Below, one piece after another: positions 25,541-35,431 of a stretch of DNA of 64,000 nucleotides. A program made the translations under genes and the position numbers. Positions within the stretch are counted from its first letter, which is position 1. The number at the start of each line of letters is the position of its first letter. The stretch spans positions 25,451,300-25,515,299 of the forward strand of contig NC_067204.1 in NCBI RefSeq assembly GCF_026262505.1. Direction: 5' to 3'. This stretch comes from Trichomonas vaginalis G3 (Eukaryota > Parabasalia > Trichomonadida > Trichomonadidae). A model generated the notes under the pieces. That model was not told the DNA's origin. It saw nothing but the letters and a program-made list of their open reading frames with translations, and did not search any database.

Positions 25541-27613
25541 TTAGTTCTGTTTCATTCTTTTCAATAATTCATTTATTGAATAAATTGAAGCAGCGTTCTG
25601 AAACAGCTGAGTATTGTTTGGCTCTGGTATTGGCGGCAAGTTAAACTTCCACGTTGGGTGGTAATCAGTGTCATCCAGAGGAGAATTGGCTGGACAAGTA
25701 TTGTTTGTGATTCTGATGATATCTGGCTCTTGTTCTATATCTGTCAGAGGCTGATTTGTATTTCCGCCTATGCAAGTATTCTTCCAAAGCTGTCGTAATT
25801 TTGAGATATTCGATGCAGGGATTCCGGAAATGCTTCGGAGCTTGGCGATCTCGGCAAAAGGCCATTCGATGTTAATTGGAACGCCCCTCTGCATGATTTT
25901 GTTGAAGAAATTCATCAATGAGTCAATTGACACGTTTAAAGAGCCGTCAAACTTCACGGTCTTCAAATTCTTGTTGTTCGATATAAACGTGGCAAGTGTA
26001 GCAAGCCCTTGTTCGCCCAATGGCTGTCCGGAAAGATCTAAATATAATATCGCCTGATTTGAAGATAAAATCTCCAAAAACCTGGATAAGGATGAATCAG
26101 CGCGTGTAGTATCATCGAAAGCGCGCATGTACAAGTCAGTAATGCAAGAATTTGTTTTCATCATTTCAGCGAACGGAGAAATGAAGCTGTTGTACGTCTG
26201 AGCTGTATAGCAGTCGTCAAGGTAGACCTGGGACAAGTTCTGGCATTTGGCGAGAAATTGTAAAAATACGGGAGAAATCTGGTTTCCGGACCAGTTTATG
26301 GACTTAATGGATTGGGTAGGTGAAGCACAGTATGCTTGGAAGAAGGATGACCATGACTGTGGCCCAGTAAGCGCGTAACTAAGATCCATCGTAATAAAGT
26401 TGTTCTGAGGGATGTGGTTGAGGATTCGGCACCACATGGAGATGAGGCTGTAGTTTTCCCAGCGAACATGAGTAAATGTGAAGTTGTTTATCGAAGATGA
26501 AATCGGAATTTTGTCTAACTCTTTGCCAATGATGTAGCCTCCATCAACAATAATTCCTTGTAGGTTTTTGTTGGATAAATATGGTAAAATCGAGTCGATT
26601 GGAACTTGGCAGTTGTGAAATTCGAAAACTTTGACTAATTGAAGAGTTTTCATAAGCGAATCGATATTTAATGTTGGCATATCACATATACAAAGCGTAT
26701 TTAATGTTTTAATTGCGTCTGTCTTTGAAAGTTCGTGAATAAATTTATCAAAATATGAATTTTCAACGGCATCAATGAGAGTTAGCTTATTAAACCTCCT
26801 GCACGTAATTAACTGAGTGAAGAACGGCATGTTGTCAGCATTAATTCCGCTTTTTATGAAGTTTATATTCGATAATTTTGTTTCTTTGTTTGCAATCAAT
26901 GAATTGACGACCTGTGGTATCTGATTATTAAGTTTTTCCGTAAACGAAATAGTTTCGAAGTTTTTCATTGTCTTCAAGAAAGGACAAATCAAATTCCAGT
27001 TTGTGTTTTCCGCTGCTGCTGGAACCACGATTTCCTTGAAGCAAGTAGAGTCCGAGAATGCACTGAGCAAGTCAGGAAGATAATTTTCTGAGCATTGTAG
27101 CGCATGAAGATCTAATTTTTGATAAGATTGGCGTAAAGCTGTTTCGATTTCATCTACTAAGACTTGTGGAAGAGGAATTCCTCTTTTGAATAAATTATAT
27201 TTAAATTGGCACAAATTCCATAAAGGAGTAGGTTCCTGGGGCTTAATTCTGTCAGAATCGAGTTTGCACTTGCCTCCTAGTCTTGCACAGCATGTGTGCA
27301 TGGCAAGACAGACTTGAAAAGCGTTGGGGACTTCGAATTCAATACTAGATTCTGAAGTCTCGAGCTTTATTCTCATGTCTGAAGGAGCTGACAGTCTAAT
27401 GATTTCATCCCAGAAAAAACGATCGGCGATTTGAATATCAACATCAGGCGAGCTACTTTCAAACAGAATAAATTCAAATTCTGTTGCGAGAAATGATGCT
27501 TTAATTGATTTTTCGTTTGAAAAATGAGTAATCTTCATACATCCGAGAATATTTTCATTGCCAATCTTAGATATTGGCTTTACTCTGGCAAGAACTTTCT
27601 CATTTTTTATCAT
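25541..27613 (-). CDS. Leucine-rich repeat protein, CARMIL-like arrangement
   Basis: A 690-residue protein. Residues 1 to about 110 could be a PH-like beta domain. From about residue 175 to 600 there are ribonuclease-inhibitor-type leucine-rich repeats (for example ILYLDLSGQPLGEQGLATLATFI and LDLSYALTGPQ). The end is P, N-rich. A PH-like start followed by RI-type LRRs is the layout of CARMIL proteins, which regulate actin capping, and trichomonads have many such proteins; the specific match is inference. AAAAGTGACA lies directly before the ATG (27617..27626). Confidence 0.6.
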   Translation of the reverse strand: MIKNEKVLARVKPISKIGNENILGCMKITHFSNEKSIKASFLATEFEFILFESSSPDVDIQIADRFFWDEIIRLSAPSDMRIKLETSESSIEFEVPNAFQVCLAMHTCCARLGGKCKLDSDRIKPQEPTPLWNLCQFKYNLFKRGIPLPQVLVDEIETALRQSYQKLDLHALQCSENYLPDLLSAFSDSTCFKEIVVPAAAENTNWNLICPFLKTMKNFETISFTEKLNNQIPQVVNSLIANKETKLSNINFIKSGINADNMPFFTQLITCRRFNKLTLIDAVENSYFDKFIHELSKTDAIKTLNTLCICDMPTLNIDSLMKTLQLVKVFEFHNCQVPIDSILPYLSNKNLQGIIVDGGYIIGKELDKIPISSSINNFTFTHVRWENYSLISMWCRILNHIPQNNFITMDLSYALTGPQSWSSFFQAYCASPTQSIKSINWSGNQISPVFLQFLAKCQNLSQVYLDDCYTAQTYNSFISPFAEMMKTNSCITDLYMRAFDDTTRADSSLSRFLEILSSNQAILYLDLSGQPLGEQGLATLATFISNNKNLKTVKFDGSLNVSIDSLMNFFNKIMQRGVPINIEWPFAEIAKLRSISGIPASNISKLRQLWKNTCIGGNTNQPLTDIEQEPDIIRITNNTCPANSPLDDTDYHPTWKFNLPPIPEPNNTQLFQNAASIYSINELLKRMKQN

Positions 27614-28180
27614 TTGTCACTTTTTTGATCATCTCAACTCTAACTCACTGAGTTATAAACGGTGACAGAAATAAAAGAATTAAATGTATCAATGTACCAT
27701 TAATTAAATTCTTTTAAAAATAACAAAATAAAAGATTTTTTACATCATTTGAGGGGTGAAGGAAATGTAAACTTCTCAATTATGGATAAAGAATCAAATC
27801 TTTACTATTTTTGAAGTTAAGAAGGATATTCAGGAATGTTAATTGCCATACCATGCTATGTTATGCTAAATTACACATACTTTTACGCTTTTTTTATAAT
27901 TATAGCATTTCATTATCAATTGAAAATAAGTTCATATAGAAGCAGAAGGAATTAATCTAAGAATGAAGTAATTAGAATTGGATTTGTTGGATGGTTCACC
28001 ATAAAGATCTAATATTTAAAATAAGACTATCAAAGATTTGTTATATAATTTAGAATTATGTATTATATGAAATGCAAAACATAATTCCATGAAATAAATT
28101 GGCTAAAAATAATTAATTCATGAGTGATGAATTCATAGTTACAATAATTCTGGATAAAGAGATCAACTTTAGTTATTTTG
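27614..28180. other. AT-rich divergent intergenic region
   Basis: It separates two divergent genes. AAAAGTGACA, the reverse complement of TGTCACTTTT, lies next to the left gene and TGTCACTTTT next to the right one. The rest is plain A/T-rich sequence with no gene seen. Confidence 0.6.
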
Positions 28181-28190
28181 TCACTTTTTA
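28180..28190 (+). promoter_or_regulatory. Initiator-like motif GTCACTTTTTA
   Basis: TCACTTTT lies directly before the ATG at 28191 and fits the trichomonad initiator consensus TCA(+1)Y(T/A). Placing +1 at the A of 28183 gives an 8-nt 5' leader, normal for these organisms. Confidence 0.65.
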
Positions 28191-29108
28191 ATGAAAAAAC
28201 GAACTTCTCCTCGTTCTCGAAATGCTATGAAGGAACCAAAAGAATTTGAATTTGCTAAACTTGCAATCACTCCAGAATTAGCAGAGAAGCGAAAAGAAAT
28301 GATGGTAAAGAATGACGAACTAGAAGAAGCAAAATCAAAATTCGAAGAGTGGAAAGTTGACTTCCAATCAAGAAAAGCAGAAATAGATGATAAAATGTCA
28401 AAACTCGAAGACCAAAAACGCAATTTGATTCAATTTACTCGTCATCATAATTTAGAACTCGAAAAAGCGCAACAACGTGAAGAAGAATCTAAAATAAAAA
28501 TGATTAATATAAGAAAAGAAATCGATGTTCTTAAAAAAGAAGATGATCAATTGCAATCTCAAATCGATGATTTGATGAAAAAGATCAATCAATTGCAGCC
28601 ATGCGCCGATTACTTGCAGGCAGCTGTTGACTACAGCCCTAACTTCGATTCGGTTGAATATATGTTAAATCGCTATCATTCTATCAGTGAAACAAGAGCT
28701 GAGTTTTTGGGCAAATATCAAAACTTGCTTATGACATTTGGAGATGATAGTAAGAAGCTTGATGAACTTCTTAAACTTAGAAAAGCATATTTAATCGATC
28801 GAACAATGAAGTTTAACAAAGAAATCGCAAAATACGAGCAAACAAAGCAACAAAGAGAATACAGAAAAATGTCTTTGATTAAAGATGTTCAAAGAATCGA
28901 AGAAAAATTAATTGAATTATCTTCGATTAAAACATCTATTCGTACCATTTATGAGAGCGCAATGGACAGAATGCAATCAAATGATGCTAGAAAGAAAGCT
29001 CCTCCAGCAAGTTCTCTCACAGAAGAACAGATGCTGATAGCAATCCAGAATAGATTTAGTGATCTATCCGAAATCATCAAGGCTGCTAATGTGAAAGTCA
29101 TTATATGA
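28191..29108 (+). CDS. CCDC42/CFAP73-like coiled-coil protein (DUF4200)
   Basis: A 305-residue protein, almost wholly coiled coil. Residues 18 to 145 form the DUF4200-type region (TPELAEKRKEMM, KFEEWKVDFQSRKAEIDDK). It is followed by the family's characteristic short break with a Y/F and an EYMLNRYHSI segment, then a second coil. CCDC42/CFAP73 proteins are axonemal parts of the modifier-of-inner-arms type, fitting the flagellated trichomonads. The initiator-like motif directly upstream supports this start. Confidence 0.68.
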   Translation: MKKRTSPRSRNAMKEPKEFEFAKLAITPELAEKRKEMMVKNDELEEAKSKFEEWKVDFQSRKAEIDDKMSKLEDQKRNLIQFTRHHNLELEKAQQREEESKIKMINIRKEIDVLKKEDDQLQSQIDDLMKKINQLQPCADYLQAAVDYSPNFDSVEYMLNRYHSISETRAEFLGKYQNLLMTFGDDSKKLDELLKLRKAYLIDRTMKFNKEIAKYEQTKQQREYRKMSLIKDVQRIEEKLIELSSIKTSIRTIYESAMDRMQSNDARKKAPPASSLTEEQMLIAIQNRFSDLSEIIKAANVKVII

Positions 29109-29524
29109 GATTTATCGTTTAAAACATATTTATTTTGTTTGTAATATGATTCAATAAAAGAATCTTTTTAATAATAATAACTTATTTTTACGTATTTTTC
29201 TAATGAACAATAAGGTATTAATAATTAGAGTTATTCGGTAGTCTCCTTCAATATTGAAATTTAGAGGTTGAGTTTTATGATGAATATTCTGTTTTTCCTG
29301 CTGATTTATTACAATATATAACCAATGGTATAAGAGTGAATGCAATAATGAAGGATTCGAATACGAATAATATTGATTCTGCAAAATATCACAACAAATT
29401 ATATCACATATGCATTTTTATATAAATTCATGCCTATTTGATGAATTACAAAGCAATATGTCTGAAATTTAAAATCCGAACAGAGCTCCGAAATTTGAGA
29501 GAAAATGGCCTTCCTTTTTTGAAG
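29109..29524. other. AT-rich intergenic region before uL18
   Basis: It contains AATAATAATAA and general A/T-rich sequence. The last 30 bp (GGCCTTCCTTTTTTGAAG) hold a CCTTTT tract just before the uL18 start, a probable core promoter. No gene is seen. Confidence 0.55.
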
Positions 29525-30451
29525 ATGTCTGCTAAGCTCGTTAAGAACGCCGGCTACTTCTCTCGCTTCCAAACAAAGTTCCGCAGGCGGCGTGAGGCTA
29601 AGACTGATTACGTTCAGCGTACTCAGCTCATCCAGCAGGATAAGACAAAGTATGGTGCTGCTAAGTACCGCCTTGTCGCTCGTATCACAAACACAAAGGT
29701 CATTGCTCAGATCGTTGTTGCCGAACTCACAGGTGATAAGACAGTCTGCCAGGCTCTCTCCACAGAACTTCCAAAGTACGGCATCAAGCTCGGTCTTTCC
29801 AACTACCCAGCTGCTTATGCTACAGGTCTTCTTGTTGCTCGCCGCTTCCTCACACAGATGAAGCTTGCCGATGTCTTCAAGACAGAGATCACAGAGGAAT
29901 ACCTCAACGATGAAGAGAACAGACGTCCATTCAAGGTTATCCTTGATGTTGGTCTTGCTCGTACAACAACAGGCGCTAAGGTCTTCGCCGTCATGAAGGG
30001 TGCCGTCGATGGTGGCCTCTTCATCCCACACAACGTCTGCCGCCTCGCCTGCAAGTTCGACAAGAAGGACAAGGATGCTGGCAAGGACCGCAAGGACGTC
30101 CCAGCTGACAAGATTGTCAAGGGCAACCAGTACTACATCCTCGGTGGCGCCGTTGCTGACTACATGCGCAAGCTCAAGAAGGAGTCCGAAGAGAAGTACA
30201 ACAAGCAGTTCTCCCGCTACGTCAAGGCCGGAATCACAGCTGACAACCTTGAGAAGATCTACAAGGATGCTCACGCTGCCATCCGCAAGAACCCAGCTGC
30301 TACAGTCATCGCTGACAAGAAGAAGCACGCTGAGGAGATGAAGCAGAAGCACGCTCCAAAGAAGCCACAGACAAAGAAGCTCTCCTTCGAAGAGAAGCGC
30401 AAGATCCTCAACGAGCATCTTGTTGCTGCTGGCCTTCCACCACGCAAGTAA
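29525..30451 (+). CDS. RPL5: Large-subunit ribosomal protein uL18 (eukaryotic L5)
   Basis: A 308-residue protein from the ATG at 29525 (MSAKLVKNAGYFSRFQTKFR). The frame is open further upstream to an ATG at 29438, but family members start near VKNxAYFxR, so the downstream ATG is chosen. Hallmarks: RRRREAKTDY, YRLVARITNTKVIAQI, LPKYGIKLGL, YAAYATGLL-type LLVARR and GAVDGGLFIPH. It binds 5S rRNA with uL5 in the large subunit. Codons are much GC-richer than those of neighbours, as expected of a highly expressed gene. The stop is in a TAAAT context, matching the trichomonad UAAA polyadenylation signal. Confidence 0.95.
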   Translation: MSAKLVKNAGYFSRFQTKFRRRREAKTDYVQRTQLIQQDKTKYGAAKYRLVARITNTKVIAQIVVAELTGDKTVCQALSTELPKYGIKLGLSNYPAAYATGLLVARRFLTQMKLADVFKTEITEEYLNDEENRRPFKVILDVGLARTTTGAKVFAVMKGAVDGGLFIPHNVCRLACKFDKKDKDAGKDRKDVPADKIVKGNQYYILGGAVADYMRKLKKESEEKYNKQFSRYVKAGITADNLEKIYKDAHAAIRKNPAATVIADKKKHAEEMKQKHAPKKPQTKKLSFEEKRKILNEHLVAAGLPPRK

Positions 30452-30767
30452 ATCGTTATTTACTTTATATGATTTAATTCTTCACATTTTTTTTAATTAT
30501 ATTCTCATTCATTCAAATTATAATGTGTTCATTTTCTCTTTGACTGTTTTGGACTAAGACAATTTTAAATTAAATACGATTTTGATTCAAAAAGATAGAT
30601 TATTGAAAAAATATTGTTCAAAATGTAATATTAATGAGAATTTATGATTGGATAAATCATCTAAAACAAATTCTTATTATAATTCACTCAAGATGCAAGC
30701 GAATATATGAAGTTTTGTGGAATTGAGATTGAAAAAACAGGAAATAATCAATGATATTAGAAAATTA
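30452..30767. other. AT-rich 3' flank of uL18
   Basis: Plain A/T-rich sequence up to the inverted-repeat element at 30768. There is no gene or RNA signal. Confidence 0.55.
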
Positions 30768-32424
30768 TTAAAAGGGGGGAACTTCGTCGACAACAAAGGT
30801 ATCGACCAAAATTGTTCCCATTATGCTTGACATATGAAGTATAGTAATAGTGTGTATGGACTCATAGAATGGCTTTCGTTTGATTTCGAGATATATTATG
30901 ATCTTCTAAAATATCCATATTTTACTTGATAACCCGTATGTTTTATCGTATCATGAAAATTAAACGAAAAATATGGCTCAAGACGAGCAAAATTCGATGG
31001 TAAAAAAGTAAATTGTTTATTGATTAGAGTGCTTTCAGGTATTTTTTTGAAGTAACACTTTATTCGTTTTTCTTTCTACAAATGTATATAAAACATGCAC
31101 AAATAAGGATTTATAATTAAAAATATTATTCGAATTGGATAAATAAATCGTTAGATCTTAGATTTTATTAATTATTTCTTCTTAAAATGAGACTGTGGTA
31201 ATGGTAACTGTGTATGAGAGTTAGAGTATTGTTAAATTGCGCGAAATGTTGATAAGTTTCAAAAACGATTTGTAATATGTTCAAATATATTAAAATTTAA
31301 TAACATGTGATAACATCGACTGCAAACAATCGATTTTAAGTGATTGATGAAAATCGATATCAATATTTAAAATTTTCGAGTTTTTTTTGACTGATAGCAA
31401 TTGCCTTGGATACCTAGAATGAAGTTCTCCTTGGTGAAATTCTCCAAATTTTTTCCATTTTAGAAAAAGCCTAAGCAATTTTCTAGAAAATGAAAACGTT
31501 TTTTTCAATTATCGATTTTTTTGGAAAAATGAGGTTAATTTTTTTGAAGATTTATAATTTAGAGAGAAATAAACCATTTTCATTGTGTTATAAATCGATA
31601 AAAACTTTTTATTTTTGTTATTCTATAATTTTTCTACTAAAATATATCAATTATACAGCCAATTCATATAACTATTTTTCTAAGATATAGAAAAGAAGTA
31701 TATATTCCTAAACCATAAATCAGCCATAGTTTACTATCAAAAATAATATATTATTATATATAGATAACCATCCATTGTTAGTAATTTAAAATTATTTCTG
31801 GTTCAAATTAAGGATTATCTTCATTTGTTTAGAAAATATTGTAAAAGTCTAGAAAACAATCAATAATATCATGATTTTATTCACAGATGAGTTCAAGATA
31901 TATATTGTGATTTGATTTTCGATAATAAATCTGAATCAAATGTATATTAAACTCGCACATTTAGTCTTCTTATCATAATAATGTTATCAGTTAGTGACTA
32001 TGGCTACAAAACAAGCAACATTAGATCTGTATCTCATAATCAAACGGAAGTTAAGCTAAGATATTTGAGATTTTATCACCTGGTAGTATGCATGATACTA
32101 TACCAGAATGACTAGTCAATCTGTTGTTTTAATATCGTTTTAAATTTTTTATGCCAAAATATTACTTTGGCTATCATTGGTAATACGTAAGGTTGCTACT
32201 GTTGTAATATTTCGAAAAAATAAAGGTATCAACTTTAATGCAAGATATGATGAGTTGAACATCGAATAATTGGGTTTTTGTAATATTAATATTCTTTAGT
32301 CCCTAGTATATCATTGTTTCATACTAATAACGTGGATCAATTCCGTTTCAATGATCAGATAAAGCAGAAACAATATACTCAGGTGCCACTTTTTTGGTCT
32401 AAAAAATGAGTTCCCCCCTTTTAA
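30768..32424. mobile_element. Terminal-inverted-repeat element, 1.66 kb, no transposase seen
   Basis: TTAAAAGGGGGGAACT at 30768..30783 is matched perfectly in reverse by AGTTCCCCCCTTTTAA at 32409..32424. The interior is A/T-rich and holds no credible ORF, so it would be a non-autonomous or decayed DNA transposon between two highly expressed host genes. TTAA occurs at both edges; the target duplication cannot be told apart from the repeat. Confidence 0.6.
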
Positions 32425-32682
32425 ATTATTTTTAACATGGGAATAAGAATACTATATCCTTAACCAAATCCGATATTGTAATTTGTTGGTGAGGTGAAGT
32501 CATACAATCAAAAATAATTGAAATCCGCTCACCATCCAACAACTAATATTGATTTAAAATGTTTGCTTCTCAGTATAGAGCAATTATGATGTTTTGGTGT
32601 TCAGAAAAAATTTCTACGGGAAACTCAGAATTATCCTTACAAAAAGTGGATGAGTGGTCGATGAGTTGCTTTACTTTCAACG

Positions 32683-33438
32683 ATGGCTGCTAAGTACACT
32701 ATCGTCCTCCTCCGTCACGGTGAATCCGAATGGAACCTCGAGAACAAGTTCACAGGCTGGTACGACTGCGACCTCTCTGCCAAGGGCCGTGAAGAGGCTA
32801 AGTCTGCTGGTGAAGTCCTCAAGGCCGAAGGATTCACATTCGATATCGCCTTCACATCCGTCCTTAAGCGTGCTATCCGCACACTCTGGATCACACTCGA
32901 TGGCATGAACTTAATGCACATCCCAGTCATTCGCTCATGGCGTCTTAACGAGCGCCACTACGGTGCTCTCCAGGGCCTCAACAAGGCTGACACAGCCAAG
33001 AAGTACGGTATGGAGAAGGTTACAGAATGGCGCCGTGCTTTCGCCATCCCACCACCACCACTTGAGAAGGATTCTCCATACTACCCAGGCAACGATGCCC
33101 GCTACAAGGACCTCGACCCAGCTTGCCTCCCACTCCACGAGTCCCTCAAGACAACAATCGATCGTGTTCTTCCATTCTGGTTCGACCAGATCGTTCCAGC
33201 CATCAAGTCTGGCAAGAAGGTCATCATCGCTGCTCACGGCAACTCCCTCCGTGCCCTCGTCAAGTATCTTGACAACATGTCCGAGGATGAGATCGTTGCT
33301 CTCAACATCCCAACAGCTGTTCCACTCGTTTACGAGCTCGATGAGAACCTCCGCCCAGTTTCCCACCGCTACCTCGGTGATCAGGAGAAGATCGCTGCTG
33401 CTATCAACGCTGTCGCTAACCAGACAAAGGGCAAGTAA
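32683..33438 (+). CDS. gpmA: 2,3-bisphosphoglycerate-dependent phosphoglycerate mutase
   Basis: A 251-residue glycolytic enzyme that interconverts 3- and 2-phosphoglycerate. [10 protein letters not shown] near the start carries the phosphohistidine (His of RHGE); [29 protein letters not shown] and [11 protein letters not shown] complete the cofactor-dependent mutase set. Length is normal. Strong GC-rich codon bias parallels uL18 and suggests high expression. The stop is TAAAA. An alternative ATG in another frame at 32654 is a shadow. Confidence 0.95.
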   Translation: MAAKYTIVLLRHGESEWNLENKFTGWYDCDLSAKGREEAKSAGEVLKAEGFTFDIAFTSVLKRAIRTLWITLDGMNLMHIPVIRSWRLNERHYGALQGLNKADTAKKYGMEKVTEWRRAFAIPPPPLEKDSPYYPGNDARYKDLDPACLPLHESLKTTIDRVLPFWFDQIVPAIKSGKKVIIAAHGNSLRALVKYLDNMSEDEIVALNIPTAVPLVYELDENLRPVSHRYLGDQEKIAAAINAVANQTKGK

Positions 33439-33665
33439 AAAATGGTGATTAGTGGTTATTAATTGTACTACTTTTTTTTACAAATGCAAATTGCAAAAAA
33501 AAAACAAAATTAAAAATTTATCTTCATTTGGAACAAATATGACTTAGTGTTTATGTTTGTGTTGTGTCATTATTGTTATGTTTTGCCAATATCCGAGAAT
33601 ATAGAATACGTTTTGAACTCCGGTAGTATTATTTACTAAACATTTATTAATTTTTTTTTATGTGA

Positions 33666-34159
33666 TTAATTATCTCTTAGAGATAATAGATATTCTCTGA
33701 CAGATCCACGTGCAACTGTGAGGGCAGTATTTCCTCTATTATCCCTCGCTTCTTTATCAGCCCCAATAGAGATAAGATATTTAACAACATCAAGATTACC
33801 TCTTTGTGATGCAAAAATGAGAAGAGTCTCTCCTGAAGGACTCCTTACATCTTTATCAGCTCCAACAGATATAAGGTATTCAACAACTTCAATATGATCA
33901 TTAAATGAAGCAAAAATGAGTGGAGTCCATCCACATCTACCCTCACTTCTATATTAGCGCCATTGTAGATAAGATAATTAACAATTTCAAGATTACCGAA
34001 CCTTGATGCGTAAATGAGAGGGGTCCACCCAGAACTATTTGAAATTTCTATATCATAGCCACTCTCAATCAGAGATTTAACAAGGTCTAGATCTCCTGTG
34101 GCACATGCTCGATGAAGTTTATCTGTAATATTGTTGACATCCAGGGATTTTTCAAACAT
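33666..34159 (-). pseudogene. Ankyrin-repeat gene fragment, frameshifted and 5'-truncated
   Basis: About 165 residues of ankyrin repeats: KLHRACATGDLDLVKSLIESG, then SGWTPLIYASRFGNLEIVNYLI, and after a frame switch near 33938..33950 (beside a GGG run) GWTPLIFAS, ETLLIFASQRGNLDVVKYLI and a final partial repeat. The apparent ATG at 34159 is made at the junction with the inverted-repeat element at 34159..35206, so the original 5' part is likely lost or displaced. It belongs to the very large trichomonad ankyrin family. Confidence 0.7.
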
Positions 34160-35206
34160 TAAGGGTGCACCCGTATGTACGTTTATTTGAGAGGAGGAGG
34201 ATTACCCTCTCAATTTTGAGGGATTCGTTAGTTTATTTTCTCGATGAATATGCAATAAAATTTGATTTTTACCTTATCAATATACTTCATATAATATACA
34301 CATGTTCATATAAAAACTTTTTTCCAAAATCCTCAGGAATTAAGGGATTTTTGAATTTTAAGAATTTTTTTCGAATTTTTTCGAAAAAAAATATTTTCAG
34401 AACAGCCTTAACGGCTAAGATTTAGGAACAATGTTAAGTATCAAAAAGAAAGGAGGTCTGATATAGACAACATATATCGTTGAAGGTTGAAAAAATCTCT
34501 AATATTTGAGCCCAAAATTTCAAAATTTAATTTTTTGAAAAAAGAGGCCACCCGTATGTACGTTTAGTTGAGAGGAGGAGGATTATATTTTTGAAAGGGT
34601 GAAACATTATGAATATGTTAATTATATAATAATATGTATTATTATAAAAAAGAAAAAATAAAGCACGTTAAAATTTTTCTTTCTTGATTTTTTACAAAAT
34701 CTACTTAGAATTATGCAAAATATGACTAAATAATTATAAATTTCAAGTTAAATTTTAATTTTGATAAATAATTTAAATTTCAAAATATCAAGTTCAGTTC
34801 GACTATGTATGTAGTAATTCCTCAATAAAGTGCCAAAAACCTATTAAAATATATGAACATTTTCAACATTTTAATGTTTTTATTTAAAAATTTGTTGGAA
34901 TATGAGCTTCAAACAATTATTATGTAAATAAAAATAATTAAATATATGTATTTATTCGTATTACAACCGTAGTAAGTCGATTCTTCCTTTCTTCTACTGA
35001 GTTTTGAATTTGATTTCGAATTGTAAAGAGATTCAAAGGGAAAATACTAGCGGATAAAAACTACCTCCATGAAAGGGTCATAATGGACTCAAGTTGTATT
35101 TTTTGATATTTTTTGCTTTTCGAGCCTAAATAGGTAGCCAAGATAATGCCTAAAAATAAGGTTCTAAATTCTGAAGTTTACATGATCCTCTCGTGTGCAC
35201 CCTTAA
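34159..35206. mobile_element. TIR element with TTAAGGGTGCAC ends, 1.05 kb
   Basis: TTAAGGGTGCAC (34159..34170) and GTGCACCCTTAA (35195..35206) are perfect inverted termini. A sub-terminal sequence CACCCGTATGTACGTTTA plus TTGAGAGGAGGAGGATTA recurs internally at about 34549..34585. No transposase frame is visible. The same ends are found in the small element at 46428..46604. TA-flanked ends suggest a mariner-like origin, which is inference. Confidence 0.65.
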
Positions 35207-35431
35207 TTTTAGTCAAAAAAAAAACCAACTTTCTATTCAAATTTCCACTCAAACGATAGTTTTTCTAAAAAGTTCAATTTTATGAATTATTTTTAATGAC
35301 TTATTGTAGAAAAACAGTTATTTATAAATTTTCTAAATGAAAAGAAGCAGAAAACTTCAAATATTAACAAAATTAAGTTTAAACTCTATAATAATATAAT
35401 TTATATACAAACATACAAAATAATATTAGTA

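Noticed and set aside
29399-30418. A 339-residue minus-strand frame opposite uL18
   Set aside because: It is an L, V, D, S-rich antisense shadow produced by the strong codon bias of the ribosomal protein gene.
32935-33448. Frames overlapping the phosphoglycerate mutase gene
   Set aside because: They are shadows of a strongly codon-biased gene, with no family resemblance.
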